64,000 bases of DNA, taken from a virus. Every line of letters begins with the position of its first letter. Position 1 is the stretch's first letter. The position numbers were made by a program, and so were the translations under genes. The notes beneath the pieces are model-generated. The model was not told the origin of the DNA and did no database searches. It saw only the letters and a list, made by a program, of their open reading frames with translations. Below, one piece after another: positions 25,152 to 34,337 of the stretch. The DNA lies in the IMG/VR virus record IMGVR_UViG_3300008113_000016, positions 32,514-96,513 of that record; one strand, given 5' to 3'.

Positions 25152-28100
25152 ATGGCACTAGATAGAGTACCATCTTATTTAATCAAGGGCGATGTAGCGT
25201 TTAGCCCAATTCAAGCATTGCTGGACCCAGTTAGCAAACTGCGTGTATCAACACCAGAGAACCTAATTGATACAGACTTCGAATATGGTCTTCAGACCAC
25301 TAAGTGGGAGACTCTTGAATTAGTTAATAATATTCCAACATTCTTCAACCGTGCTGGTGACGACCCAATTGCATTTAATACTATTACAGGAACTAACGGA
25401 ACAGACGTTATTTTAGTAAACTGTCTTGCAGCACATAACCTAACAGTTGGATCTCCAATTATTGTTCAAGGTTTAAGATCAACATCTGCTGAAGGTGCTT
25501 ATGTTGTAACTAGAGTTGTAGATGCAAATAATTTTGAATACAAGGCAAAAAGAACACAGACAGTGACTCAGCAACTACACGACACATACACATTGGTTTT
25601 TCCAGGACAACTTTATCAGGGTACACAGTACAGACTAGATGCATTGGGAGCAATTCATACAAATGGTGCAAACCCATCAACAATTACAGTTGATACAACA
25701 GACCCACACGGTTTTGCGGTAGGAACTAAGTTCCTTCTAACAAACTCTGTATCTAACAAGGTCCTTTCTTTCTCAGGACAGGGCATTGATATTGCATCAG
25801 ACATTGCATCAACAAAGGTAACCGTTGCAAACAACTTGGTTTCAGGAGCAACTGGATATCAAGAATTCAACACAATACCTTACGATTGGCAGGGAACACA
25901 GTCTTTATTCTTTAAGATTTCAAACATTGATCTAAACTTAAATAAGTTTACATTTTTGACAGTTCATGGATTGGCAAATAACGATCAGGTTATGTATGTT
26001 TCTCCTATTGGAGACAACGTTGTTGGAGGTCTTGTAAACTATGCAATGTACTATGTTAAGAAGTTAACAGACTATGAGTTCCAACTTACAACAACATTTA
26101 ATGGTTCAGCGATTGACCTTACTACAAACCCAAGCATTACTTTTGGTCCACACGCATTCTTTAGAGCCTACAAGGTTCAGCAAGTAGATAGCGTAACTAA
26201 CGACACATTGATTTTAGAAAATGCTCCAGTGTTTACAACTGGTGCAGAAATGTTTTGCTTTACATCAAACTCAGCAACTGGTGGTGTTGCAGCAACTACT
26301 ACTGGAGGAATTGCAAACATTTCTCTTTCAGTAAACAACTTTAACCCAGTAAACTATGACAAGCATATCGCTGATCAAGTTGACGCACCAAATAGAAGAT
26401 TAAGACTTACTAGCCCTTCTGGTGCAGTAAGAGATATTATTAATACAAACGTAAATGGATTTACATGGTTGGTTCCATCTGTAGATATTACAGAAAGAGA
26501 TTCTATTTATGTTCAAAACCACGGCTTTGTTAACAATGATATTCTTCTACTTACTTCTGCACAGACACCTCCAGGTGGTTTGTCTAACGGAAGCATTTAT
26601 TTTACAGAAAGAGTTTCTAATGATAGATTCCGTGTAAAGGGAACCAAAGCAGGTTCTACCATTCAACTATCAAGCGTTGGAACTGCTACATTAAACTGGG
26701 CACTTCGTAAGCCAAATGCTAACGTAGATACTGTTTTCTCAACAGCACATGGAGTTACAGATGGAACACAGTTAGTTTATAACAATGCTGGTAACCCATC
26801 AATTGGTGGTTTAACAAACTCAACAACATACTATGCATACAAGTCAGATGCAAATAGATTTAAATTAACAACACAAGCATCTAACCCAATCATTAACTCA
26901 TACACATTTGTACAAAATACTTCAAATATCAACTTAACTTATGCATATGTTGAACTTGGTCAAACACATAACTGGACTACTGGAGATGCTGTAGAGTACA
27001 AGTCTTTGTTTGAAGTTGATGGAATTATTGATTCTTCAATTTACTATGTAAGAGTTTGGACTTCATCACAGTTCTCTTTATACTATACTAAGGCAGATGC
27101 ACTTGCTGGATCTTCAAGAGATGTTGCTCTTGGAACAGATCAGCGTGTAAGATTTACAGGAAGCCCAACTGGAGACGGAACCTTTAGAAAGGTAGACTTC
27201 GTTGACCTAACATCTCAGGCTGCAGGAACTCACACATTTAACGTAATTAAGGAAGGTGGAGCAGACGATGTTTATGAAGTTGCTTCAGTTCCTACAATTA
27301 ATACATTTACACTCGCTTCATCTTCACAACTAGATAAGCGTTCATTTAACTTTAACCCTTCAGACTCAGTGGACCTATATAGAGATGCAATTTATCTTCC
27401 AGGTCACAAACTATACACTGGAGCACCTATTGACTATACAGTTGGTGGTTCAGGAACGGCAATTGGTGGATTAGTTAACACAACAAGATACTATGTCATT
27501 CGTGTAAGTCGTGACTGGATTGAACTTGCAGAAACACCAGACCTAGCCAAGGCTAAGATTGCAATTAATCTTAACTCAATTGGAACTGGATCATCACATA
27601 ACTTCCTAAGCCCATCTGTTGCTGGAGAAGTTTTTGGTAATGGAACTGTTGGAATTACAGTAGGATCTAACCTTGTAACAGGAACTAACACAAACTTCCT
27701 AAACTTGTTTAAGATTGGTGATATCTTTAAGGTTAACATTAACCAAGATAACCCTACAATTACTGTTGCTCAATCAGGAACAACTGTTAACACAACAACA
27801 TCTGTGATTACGTTCAACTCTCATGGATTTGTTAACGGTGAGGCAGTTAGATATAACTCTGCTGGACCAATTGGTGGTTTAACAGATAATAATATTTACT
27901 ATGTTCGTGTTACAGATGCAAACAATTTCTCTTTGCACGAAAGTCCAGATGGAGCAAATAACAACAACCTTCGTTTAATTCTTACTACAGTAGGATCTGG
28001 AAACGGAACCTTTAATAAGTTTAATAACGGATGTACTTTTGAATCTAGAATCACTGCTATCAGAGATAAGACTAGACTTGTAGTTGCAGATAATGTTCCT

Positions 28101-30329
28101 TCAGTTATCTTTAACAAGCCTCTTGGAAAGAGTGCTGTTATTACTAACAAAGTTTTAAGCACAAATAATGCTACTTTAACAACATTGGTTAACCATAACT
28201 TTGTTAACGGAGATCAAGTAGTAGTCACTGGAGTTGACTCTACATTTAATGGCACATACACAATTACTGGTGTCACTGGAAACACATTTACCTATACAAA
28301 GGTTTCAGGAAACGTTCCTTCTGCATCAGTTATTCCAAATGGTTTTGCAGCACAAAATGCAAACACTGTTTCAACTCTTAACTATGTTCAGACAACAGCA
28401 TTGTTCGTAAAGGCAGACGGATTTGCAATTCATAGACCATACGATGGTGGTGTAGAACTTATTCCAGCAACAAACCCTGACGCACAAATCATTCGTCAGA
28501 CAAGAAAGTACTTTAGATACCAGTCTGGTAAGGGTATCCAAGTTTCTTTTGCAATTAACTTTAGTGCTCCAACAGAAATCACAACCTTAACACGCAATAG
28601 CGGTAGCAACATTGCAATTGTAAAGACTGTTAACCCTCATAGAATGAGTAGCGGTGTAAAGATTAAGGTAGAAAACGCAGTTGTATCTGGTGGAACAAAC
28701 TACTGGAATGGAAACTTTACAGTAGATACAGTCATTGATGATTATCAGTTTACATACAATATGCTTGCAGAGCCTGTTGGAACAAAGGCTCAAGGATTCC
28801 CTCAATTTGCTGTTAGAGAATGGCAGAACTCAAGACTTCGTTGTGGATTGTTTGATGATCAAAACGGTATGTTCTTTGAGTATGATGGTCAGTACCTATA
28901 TTGCGTTAGAAGATCTAGCGTACAGCAGTTGTCTGGAAGAGTACAGACAACATTTAACAGTGCTAAGATATCTGGAACAGACACATCATTTACATCTCAG
29001 ATTGCAGCAGGTCAAATGATTGTAATCAAGGGTCAGTCATACAAGGTTGTTGGTGTAGATAATGATACAACAATGTATATCCAGCCAGTATATCGTGGTC
29101 AATCATCTACAAACGTAGTAGTAACAAAGACTATTGATACTAGAACAACACAATCACTTTGGTCAATTGACAAGTGTGATGGAACTGGTGTTACAGGATA
29201 CAACCTAGACATTAATAAGATTCAAATGGCTTACATGGACTACTCATGGTACGGTGCTGGTAAAATTCGTTATGGATTTAAGGACCAACTTGGAGAAGTA
29301 AAGTATGTTCATGAGTTTAAGCATAACAACATCTTCACAGAGGCTTACTTCCGCTCTGGTAACTTGCCAGCACGTTATGAAGTAATCAATACTGGAACAC
29401 CAAACTATGTTCCAAGCCTTAACCACTGGGGTACATCTGTTATTATGGATGGAGAATTCCAGCAAGACGATGCATACTTGTTCACAGCAGCAGGTAACAT
29501 TATTACAAATACAAACGCAACTACTGCTACATTTACAGCACAGATTGCAGCAACAACACAAAGAGCAACAAGATACGATCCAACACAGGGAAGATCTGTT
29601 CCAGTATGGAGAATTGAAGCAACTACATATTCTGCAGTTCGTAACATTCCTTCTGGAACTCCTTTGGTTAACGCTACATACCTACAGGCTGGTACAAAGA
29701 CAGTAGGATCTGTACAGCAGTCTGGTTCTGTTGGTTTCATTTATATTGATAGAGCACCAATCCAAGCGATTGGAACAAACCAAACATTTACATACGGAGA
29801 CTCTACAGAACTACCAGCATTGATTCCTTTGGTTTCAATTAGATTGGCACCTTCTGTAGACAACGGAACAACTGGTGTTCTTGGTTCAAGAGAAATTATT
29901 AACAGAATGCAGTTAATTCTTAACAGCGTTGGTATCCTTACTAACTATGATGCTGAAATCAAACTGCTACTTAATGGTATCCTTGATAACTCAGATTGGC
30001 AGAGAGTAACATCACCTTCACTTAGCCAGGTGGTATACCATGCATCTGGAAACACAATCACTGGAGGAACGCAGATTTATAACTTCCGTGCTCCAGGTGG
30101 ATCTCCAGAAACAGTAGGGTCTTTGTCAAGACGTGTTTCTAACGCAACAACATTTAACTTGAACGAATTGGTTAACATGGGTAACTCAATCCTTGGTGGT
30201 GACGGTGTATATCCAGATGGTCCAGACGTTCTTACAATTGCAGCAACCGTTGTAGATCTTATCGGTGTGGGTGCGGATAACCCAATCTCAATCACTGGTA
30301 GACTATCATGGTCAGAAAGCCAAGCATAA
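25152..30329 (+). CDS. Giant repeat-containing tail/baseplate protein
   Basis: 1725 residues, the largest gene here. After a 120-residue head it repeats a beta module many times: a HGF/HGL turn, GDxVxY, a GGL.N.xxYYV core (for example IGGLTDNNIYYVRV), then xxFxLxxT. At least eight copies are readable, for example near residues 270-320, 455-500, 540-590, 620-670, 780-830 and 905-960. The last 500 residues differ and resemble cyanophage/T4-like structural proteins. Likely a long tail spike or baseplate wedge. No enzymatic motif seen. Confidence 0.7.
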   Translation: MALDRVPSYLIKGDVAFSPIQALLDPVSKLRVSTPENLIDTDFEYGLQTTKWETLELVNNIPTFFNRAGDDPIAFNTITGTNGTDVILVNCLAAHNLTVGSPIIVQGLRSTSAEGAYVVTRVVDANNFEYKAKRTQTVTQQLHDTYTLVFPGQLYQGTQYRLDALGAIHTNGANPSTITVDTTDPHGFAVGTKFLLTNSVSNKVLSFSGQGIDIASDIASTKVTVANNLVSGATGYQEFNTIPYDWQGTQSLFFKISNIDLNLNKFTFLTVHGLANNDQVMYVSPIGDNVVGGLVNYAMYYVKKLTDYEFQLTTTFNGSAIDLTTNPSITFGPHAFFRAYKVQQVDSVTNDTLILENAPVFTTGAEMFCFTSNSATGGVAATTTGGIANISLSVNNFNPVNYDKHIADQVDAPNRRLRLTSPSGAVRDIINTNVNGFTWLVPSVDITERDSIYVQNHGFVNNDILLLTSAQTPPGGLSNGSIYFTERVSNDRFRVKGTKAGSTIQLSSVGTATLNWALRKPNANVDTVFSTAHGVTDGTQLVYNNAGNPSIGGLTNSTTYYAYKSDANRFKLTTQASNPIINSYTFVQNTSNINLTYAYVELGQTHNWTTGDAVEYKSLFEVDGIIDSSIYYVRVWTSSQFSLYYTKADALAGSSRDVALGTDQRVRFTGSPTGDGTFRKVDFVDLTSQAAGTHTFNVIKEGGADDVYEVASVPTINTFTLASSSQLDKRSFNFNPSDSVDLYRDAIYLPGHKLYTGAPIDYTVGGSGTAIGGLVNTTRYYVIRVSRDWIELAETPDLAKAKIAINLNSIGTGSSHNFLSPSVAGEVFGNGTVGITVGSNLVTGTNTNFLNLFKIGDIFKVNINQDNPTITVAQSGTTVNTTTSVITFNSHGFVNGEAVRYNSAGPIGGLTDNNIYYVRVTDANNFSLHESPDGANNNNLRLILTTVGSGNGTFNKFNNGCTFESRITAIRDKTRLVVADNVPSVIFNKPLGKSAVITNKVLSTNNATLTTLVNHNFVNGDQVVVTGVDSTFNGTYTITGVTGNTFTYTKVSGNVPSASVIPNGFAAQNANTVSTLNYVQTTALFVKADGFAIHRPYDGGVELIPATNPDAQIIRQTRKYFRYQSGKGIQVSFAINFSAPTEITTLTRNSGSNIAIVKTVNPHRMSSGVKIKVENAVVSGGTNYWNGNFTVDTVIDDYQFTYNMLAEPVGTKAQGFPQFAVREWQNSRLRCGLFDDQNGMFFEYDGQYLYCVRRSSVQQLSGRVQTTFNSAKISGTDTSFTSQIAAGQMIVIKGQSYKVVGVDNDTTMYIQPVYRGQSSTNVVVTKTIDTRTTQSLWSIDKCDGTGVTGYNLDINKIQMAYMDYSWYGAGKIRYGFKDQLGEVKYVHEFKHNNIFTEAYFRSGNLPARYEVINTGTPNYVPSLNHWGTSVIMDGEFQQDDAYLFTAAGNIITNTNATTATFTAQIAATTQRATRYDPTQGRSVPVWRIEATTYSAVRNIPSGTPLVNATYLQAGTKTVGSVQQSGSVGFIYIDRAPIQAIGTNQTFTYGDSTELPALIPLVSIRLAPSVDNGTTGVLGSREIINRMQLILNSVGILTNYDAEIKLLLNGILDNSDWQRVTSPSLSQVVYHASGNTITGGTQIYNFRAPGGSPETVGSLSRRVSNATTFNLNELVNMGNSILGGDGVYPDGPDVLTIAATVVDLIGVGADNPISITGRLSWSESQA

Positions 30330-30338
30330 GGAGATAAA

Positions 30339-30851
30339 ATGCCTACACAGACGCAAATCTTATTTAAGAGAAGCAACACAAGTGGTGCAGTTCCAACAAC
30401 AACACAGTTGTCTGCTGGAGAAATTGCAATCAATTCTTATGATGGAAAAGTTTATTTCAAAAGAAGTAATGCTCAAGGAGACGCAGTAATTGAATTTGTT
30501 ACTGCTGGAAATGATGGAAAGATTAATCCATTGTATTTGCCACCACAAAGACTACAGCAAACTTATGTTGTAGGTAGCCAAGGAGCAATGACAGCACTAA
30601 GTTCTGCAATTACTGGAGACCTTGCTGTAAGAACAGATCAAGGTAAAACATATATTTTAGGTGGAACTGGAGATTACTCTATTTTAGGAAACTGGGTAGA
30701 GTTATTATTTGCTGCAGCAGCCGTTAACAGCGTTGACGGAAGAACTGGAGCGGTAACTCTGACAGACAAATACGCTGGAATTTCAGCATTTGCCTCACTT
30801 TCACAACTTGTAGATGATACAATAGTAATGACATTAATGGGAGGATACTAA
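30339..30851 (+). CDS. Tail fibre-associated protein
   Basis: 170 residues. FKRSNTSGAVPTTTQLSAGEIAINSYDGKVYFKRSN is a standard fibre N-terminal unit, and VNSVDGRTGAVTLTDKYAG recurs in other fibres here. Strong AAGGAGAT site upstream. Probably a short fibre or a fibre connector. Confidence 0.6.
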   Translation: MPTQTQILFKRSNTSGAVPTTTQLSAGEIAINSYDGKVYFKRSNAQGDAVIEFVTAGNDGKINPLYLPPQRLQQTYVVGSQGAMTALSSAITGDLAVRTDQGKTYILGGTGDYSILGNWVELLFAAAAVNSVDGRTGAVTLTDKYAGISAFASLSQLVDDTIVMTLMGGY

Positions 30852-30854
30852 AAA

Positions 30855-31157
30855 ATGCCAACAACACAAAAGGTACTGTACAGAGGAGTAGCACCAACAA
30901 CAAACGGTACTCTTTATACAGCAGCAACAACTGGGGGTACTGTAATTACAAACATTATTGTAAGCAATGCCTCAGCATCAGCAGGAACATTTAACTTTAC
31001 CCTAGACGGTATTGTTTTTGCACAGTCAAGTGCTGTTCCAGCAAATGGTTTTGTTAACTTTGATATCAAGCAAGTTCTACCTAACACAAAGACAATTGCT
31101 GGATCTGGTTCATCAACATCAATTTCATTTCATATTTCAGGAGTAGAACTCTCCTAA
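30855..31157 (+). CDS. Small beta-sandwich virion protein (paralogue A)
   Basis: 100 residues. VLYRGVAPTTNGTLYTAATTGGTVITNIIVSNASASAGTFNFTLDGIVF resembles the 107-residue product at 36887-37210 (LYRGIVPYSGSGTYTNVYTSPSAGTITVIKNIVVS), so the two are paralogues. Such small sandwiches decorate virions or terminate fibres. Role inferred. Confidence 0.55.
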   Translation: MPTTQKVLYRGVAPTTNGTLYTAATTGGTVITNIIVSNASASAGTFNFTLDGIVFAQSSAVPANGFVNFDIKQVLPNTKTIAGSGSSTSISFHISGVELS

Positions 31158-31594
31158 TGCCAATTAATACATATCCTGCAAATGCTGGTGATCATTTTCA
31201 TAGCGGTCAATACATTCAGAGCAATGGTGACGTTATGAACGGAACACTTCTTTTGAAGTCTGTTAACACAAGGTCTGTAAGTCTTGGAACAGTTAGCGGA
31301 TCAGTAAACTTGGATATGGCTCAAGGTAATGACTTTATTGTTACCGTAAACGGAGCAACAACCTTTAATTTTACTGGTGTAACTGCATCAAATGCAGTTC
31401 TAGGAACATTGGTTCACTCAGTTGGTCTACAACTTATTAATGGTGGAAACTTTACAATGTCTTTCCCTGGAGTAAAGTGGGCTGGAGGAACAGTTCCAAC
31501 CCTAACTTCTAGCGCAACAGACATTCTTTCTTTTGTTACCTTTGATGGTGGTACCAACTGGCGAGGCATGATGGTATCAAAGGACAGTAAGTAA
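31157..31594 (+). CDS. Tail fibre C-terminal-type protein
   Basis: 145 residues. NAGDHFHSGQYIQSNGDVMNGTLLLKSVNTRSVSLGTVSGSVNLDMAQGNDFIVTVNGATTFNFTG is a fibre-like beta structure, and the ending SFVTFDGGTNWRGMM is common in fibre tips. One-base TAATG overlap with the previous gene. Confidence 0.6.
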   Translation: MPINTYPANAGDHFHSGQYIQSNGDVMNGTLLLKSVNTRSVSLGTVSGSVNLDMAQGNDFIVTVNGATTFNFTGVTASNAVLGTLVHSVGLQLINGGNFTMSFPGVKWAGGTVPTLTSSATDILSFVTFDGGTNWRGMMVSKDSK

Positions 31595-32055
31595 TGATGT
31601 TTGTATACGCTCCCAATAACACTGTTCAAGAGATTTTAAACGAAGATATGCTTCGTGCAGCATTTCCAGAGACAGCATTTCCAGTAGATATGTCTAACGC
31701 TGAACTTCCAAAAGATTACTATGATGTTAGAGATACAGAGATTCCTGCTTGGGATAAGGCAACAGAAAAAATTGTTGAAGAGATGGTTATTGAATTTGGT
31801 CACTGCTGGAAAAAGTATACAGTTGCTAAACTAAATGCAGAAGAACTAATTGCTCACAATGCAAGAAAGTGGTCAGAGTTAAGATATTTAAGAAATGTAG
31901 AACTACAAAGAACTGACTGGATGATGCTTCCAGATACTTGGGAAACATTTACAGACAAGCAGAAAAGAACAATTTTAGATTATAGATCAGAACTAAGAAA
32001 CATTACTGAGGGTTCAGATCCTTTCTCAATTACAATAAAGCCATTTGAGTGGTAA
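31594..32055 (+). CDS. Tail fibre assembly/APC-like protein
   Basis: 153 residues. The C-terminal part ELRYLRNVELQRTDWMMLPDTWETFTDKQKRTILDYRSELRNI matches the Phage_tail_APC/fibre-assembly motif (RNxxLxxTDWxxLPD...YRxxLR). In other phages this domain sits on fibre-associated or chaperone proteins. Its position next to fibre genes agrees. Confidence 0.65.
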   Translation: MMFVYAPNNTVQEILNEDMLRAAFPETAFPVDMSNAELPKDYYDVRDTEIPAWDKATEKIVEEMVIEFGHCWKKYTVAKLNAEELIAHNARKWSELRYLRNVELQRTDWMMLPDTWETFTDKQKRTILDYRSELRNITEGSDPFSITIKPFEW

Positions 32056-32071
32056 GGGAGGGCGTTAGGAT

Positions 32072-32992
32072 ATGGCGTTAAGACCTCATGCTAGAAGATC
32101 TGGATTTGCAGCCCCACTATCATTTTTACTTAGACAAATTATTGCTGCTGGATATGTTCATGCAGGATATAAAGACGCTTCTCCTTGGAGAAACGTAGCA
32201 AGAATTAATCACTCAAACGATACTTTTACTAACCTTGGAGATGTTCTTCAATATATTCATGCATATGCTGGAGGATTCTCTAATGCCGATAAGGCTTGGA
32301 TCACTCGTGGTGTTCCAAACTGGCTTCCAGCAACAACAAATGTATCAACGTTTAACATGAGAACAGAGACAACTTTTGGAGGAAACTACTCTGCGCCAGA
32401 GGCTATTGCAGACTGCGATGGCATGTGGCAAGAACAACTTCGTGGTTGGATGTATGCACACGGTGCCTCTTCCAATAGAATGAGATTTAATTTAGTCACT
32501 GAGGCTTGGATTAGTTCTCTTGGTGGTAACCTTACATCTGGTGGTTCTGGTCATGCAACAGCAGCACACGAAACAAGAGGATGGGCTTGGGCAGATGGTA
32601 ACACATCATCAAACGCTAGAAGCACTACATTTGCTACAGAAACAGAAGCAGTGACAAATGTTTATGGAAACTATGGTCAACAAAAAGGAATTTCTTCAAA
32701 ACTTTCATATGTGTATGCAGGAAATGAGGGAGACTATGCTGGTGGCAATAACCTTCGTAGGTTTAACGTAGCAACAGAAACTAACGTTGGTAACGTAGCC
32801 AAGCCAATTGGCAACAGTGGAGAAGAAAATTTTGACATGGGTCAAGAAAAACAATTTATGGCTGGCATGTATAATGGTCTACAAAACACTAGATCATGGC
32901 GTTTTAATTATACAACAGATAGCGGATACGAAATTACAGGTCCTGCGGGTACACCTGGAAGAAGTTCTGGCTACTGTTCATGGCGTTCTTAG
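32072..32992 (+). CDS. Putative receptor-binding tail protein with RFN repeats
   Basis: 306 residues. Repeats of the type MRFNLVTEAW, RRFNVATETN, WRFNYTTDSG and FNMRTETTFG suggest a beta-propeller or kelch-like fold. The N-terminus is basic and the C-terminus Gly/Ser rich (AGTPGRSSGYCSWRS). GGGAGGG upstream. Position at the end of the fibre operon fits a receptor-binding protein. Inference only. Confidence 0.55.
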   Translation: MALRPHARRSGFAAPLSFLLRQIIAAGYVHAGYKDASPWRNVARINHSNDTFTNLGDVLQYIHAYAGGFSNADKAWITRGVPNWLPATTNVSTFNMRTETTFGGNYSAPEAIADCDGMWQEQLRGWMYAHGASSNRMRFNLVTEAWISSLGGNLTSGGSGHATAAHETRGWAWADGNTSSNARSTTFATETEAVTNVYGNYGQQKGISSKLSYVYAGNEGDYAGGNNLRRFNVATETNVGNVAKPIGNSGEENFDMGQEKQFMAGMYNGLQNTRSWRFNYTTDSGYEITGPAGTPGRSSGYCSWRS

Positions 32993-33006
32993 AAAGGAAT
33001 AAATAG

Positions 33007-33744
33007 ATGAGATATGAGAGAGGTATTACCTCTGATGTAAGCAACTTTAATCAAGATCAAAAAGAGATTTTAAAGTATGCGTTAAACAGACAATGGGGAG
33101 TTCCAGTATTTAAGATTGATAATTTTATTGGAAATTCACACTTTACACCCTTTGGAAAAATTAGACAATTCATGATGGAACTTCAGGTTAGAGAAAATGT
33201 TGTTATGGACCTAGAGTTAATCATTGAAGAACTAAAAGCAAAAATTGAGATTGAAACAGAAGAAATTGAAGCAACAGATTCTCCAGGTAGAAAGAAACTT
33301 CATGCAGTTCAAATTGCTAAACACGAAAAAGATTTGTACGCATACAGAGAAAAGGTAACCTATGCCTATGAAGATAGAGATAAGATTATGATGCTTATTT
33401 CTAGATTTAATGATTCAGAAGACGGTAAGTTGCCAGACGGTAGAAGGCTTGTAGATTGCCTTGGAGACCACGATCTTGAAGAACAACTAGAAGAAGAGAT
33501 GTGGGTAGAACGTCTTGGGTCACAGGCTGCTTGGGATATTGCATTTTATGGAAGACCAGGAATTGGAAACGTTGAGGCAATTCAACAAATGCCTAAAGAT
33601 GTTCAAATTAAAACAATTCAGTTTGCTGCAAAGAAAGCAATTGAAACATCACATGTATTTGAGTTGGCAACTAAGCAAGCAATGGCAGAACTAGAGTTTA
33701 ACGACGAGGAGTGGCTAAACCTAGAAAGCAAGGAGTTAGAGTAA
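33007..33744 (+). CDS. Conserved hypothetical phage protein
   Basis: 245 residues. Helical, with a long charged coiled-coil stretch (LIIEELKAKIEIETEEIEATDSP) and SRFNDSEDGKLPDGRRLVDCLGDHDLEEQLEEEMW. The layout resembles uncharacterised T4-like cyanophage/pelagiphage structural-region proteins. It is coupled (TAATG) to the next gene. Function unknown. Confidence 0.55.
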   Translation: MRYERGITSDVSNFNQDQKEILKYALNRQWGVPVFKIDNFIGNSHFTPFGKIRQFMMELQVRENVVMDLELIIEELKAKIEIETEEIEATDSPGRKKLHAVQIAKHEKDLYAYREKVTYAYEDRDKIMMLISRFNDSEDGKLPDGRRLVDCLGDHDLEEQLEEEMWVERLGSQAAWDIAFYGRPGIGNVEAIQQMPKDVQIKTIQFAAKKAIETSHVFELATKQAMAELEFNDEEWLNLESKELE

Positions 33745-34337
33745 TGTATATACTTTATGAAACTCCAGATGTTAGCCACCATCACAATTGGATAGAAGAG
33801 ATAGGTCAGTACCTAAACTATAGAGTAGGATACTTTGACGACGAACTTCTTTATTCTCACAGACTTCCAAAGATGATACCTTTGCCAAATAAAGATGTTG
33901 CAATGGCGTGGAAATTTGCTGGAAATTTAACTGGAAACATAACAGTAAGAGAAGGCACCATAGTATATGATCAATTAGATAAAAACTCATTGAGAGAGTA
34001 CAAAGATAAGTTTAAATATTATCTAACACTTGAAGATAAATTAAATGCTGCTCAGTTAATGAAGATTGCCTTGTATGGAACTGTTACTAAGTACTTTTCT
34101 AACTGCAGCGATATAAACTTTCATGTGGCACCGTTCTACGATGCACCATTTAATCCAGATGAGATGCACAAGTCTTATGAGGAGATCTTGAGAAAGATTA
34201 ACGATTGTGCTACAATTGAGGACTGCAACGAACTAATGTATACAGATTTTGGATACAGCAGACCACCAAAGAATGAAGGTGACGGTTTATATTCTTATGA
34301 TGAAACCCCATCTGGTAATCCGACGAAAGGGTACTAA
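33744..34337 (+). CDS. Hypothetical protein before U32-like fusion
   Basis: 197 residues from ATG 33744 (TAATG overlap); the upstream in-frame start at 33711 lies inside the previous gene. The N-terminus YILYETPDVSHHHNWIEEIGQYLNYRVGYFDDELL contains an unusual HHH cluster. The middle is helical, with a Cys pair near residue 112 and a Pro/Gly-rich tail. No family recognised. Coupled to the following U32-like/methyltransferase gene. Confidence 0.5.
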   Translation: MYILYETPDVSHHHNWIEEIGQYLNYRVGYFDDELLYSHRLPKMIPLPNKDVAMAWKFAGNLTGNITVREGTIVYDQLDKNSLREYKDKFKYYLTLEDKLNAAQLMKIALYGTVTKYFSNCSDINFHVAPFYDAPFNPDEMHKSYEEILRKINDCATIEDCNELMYTDFGYSRPPKNEGDGLYSYDETPSGNPTKGY

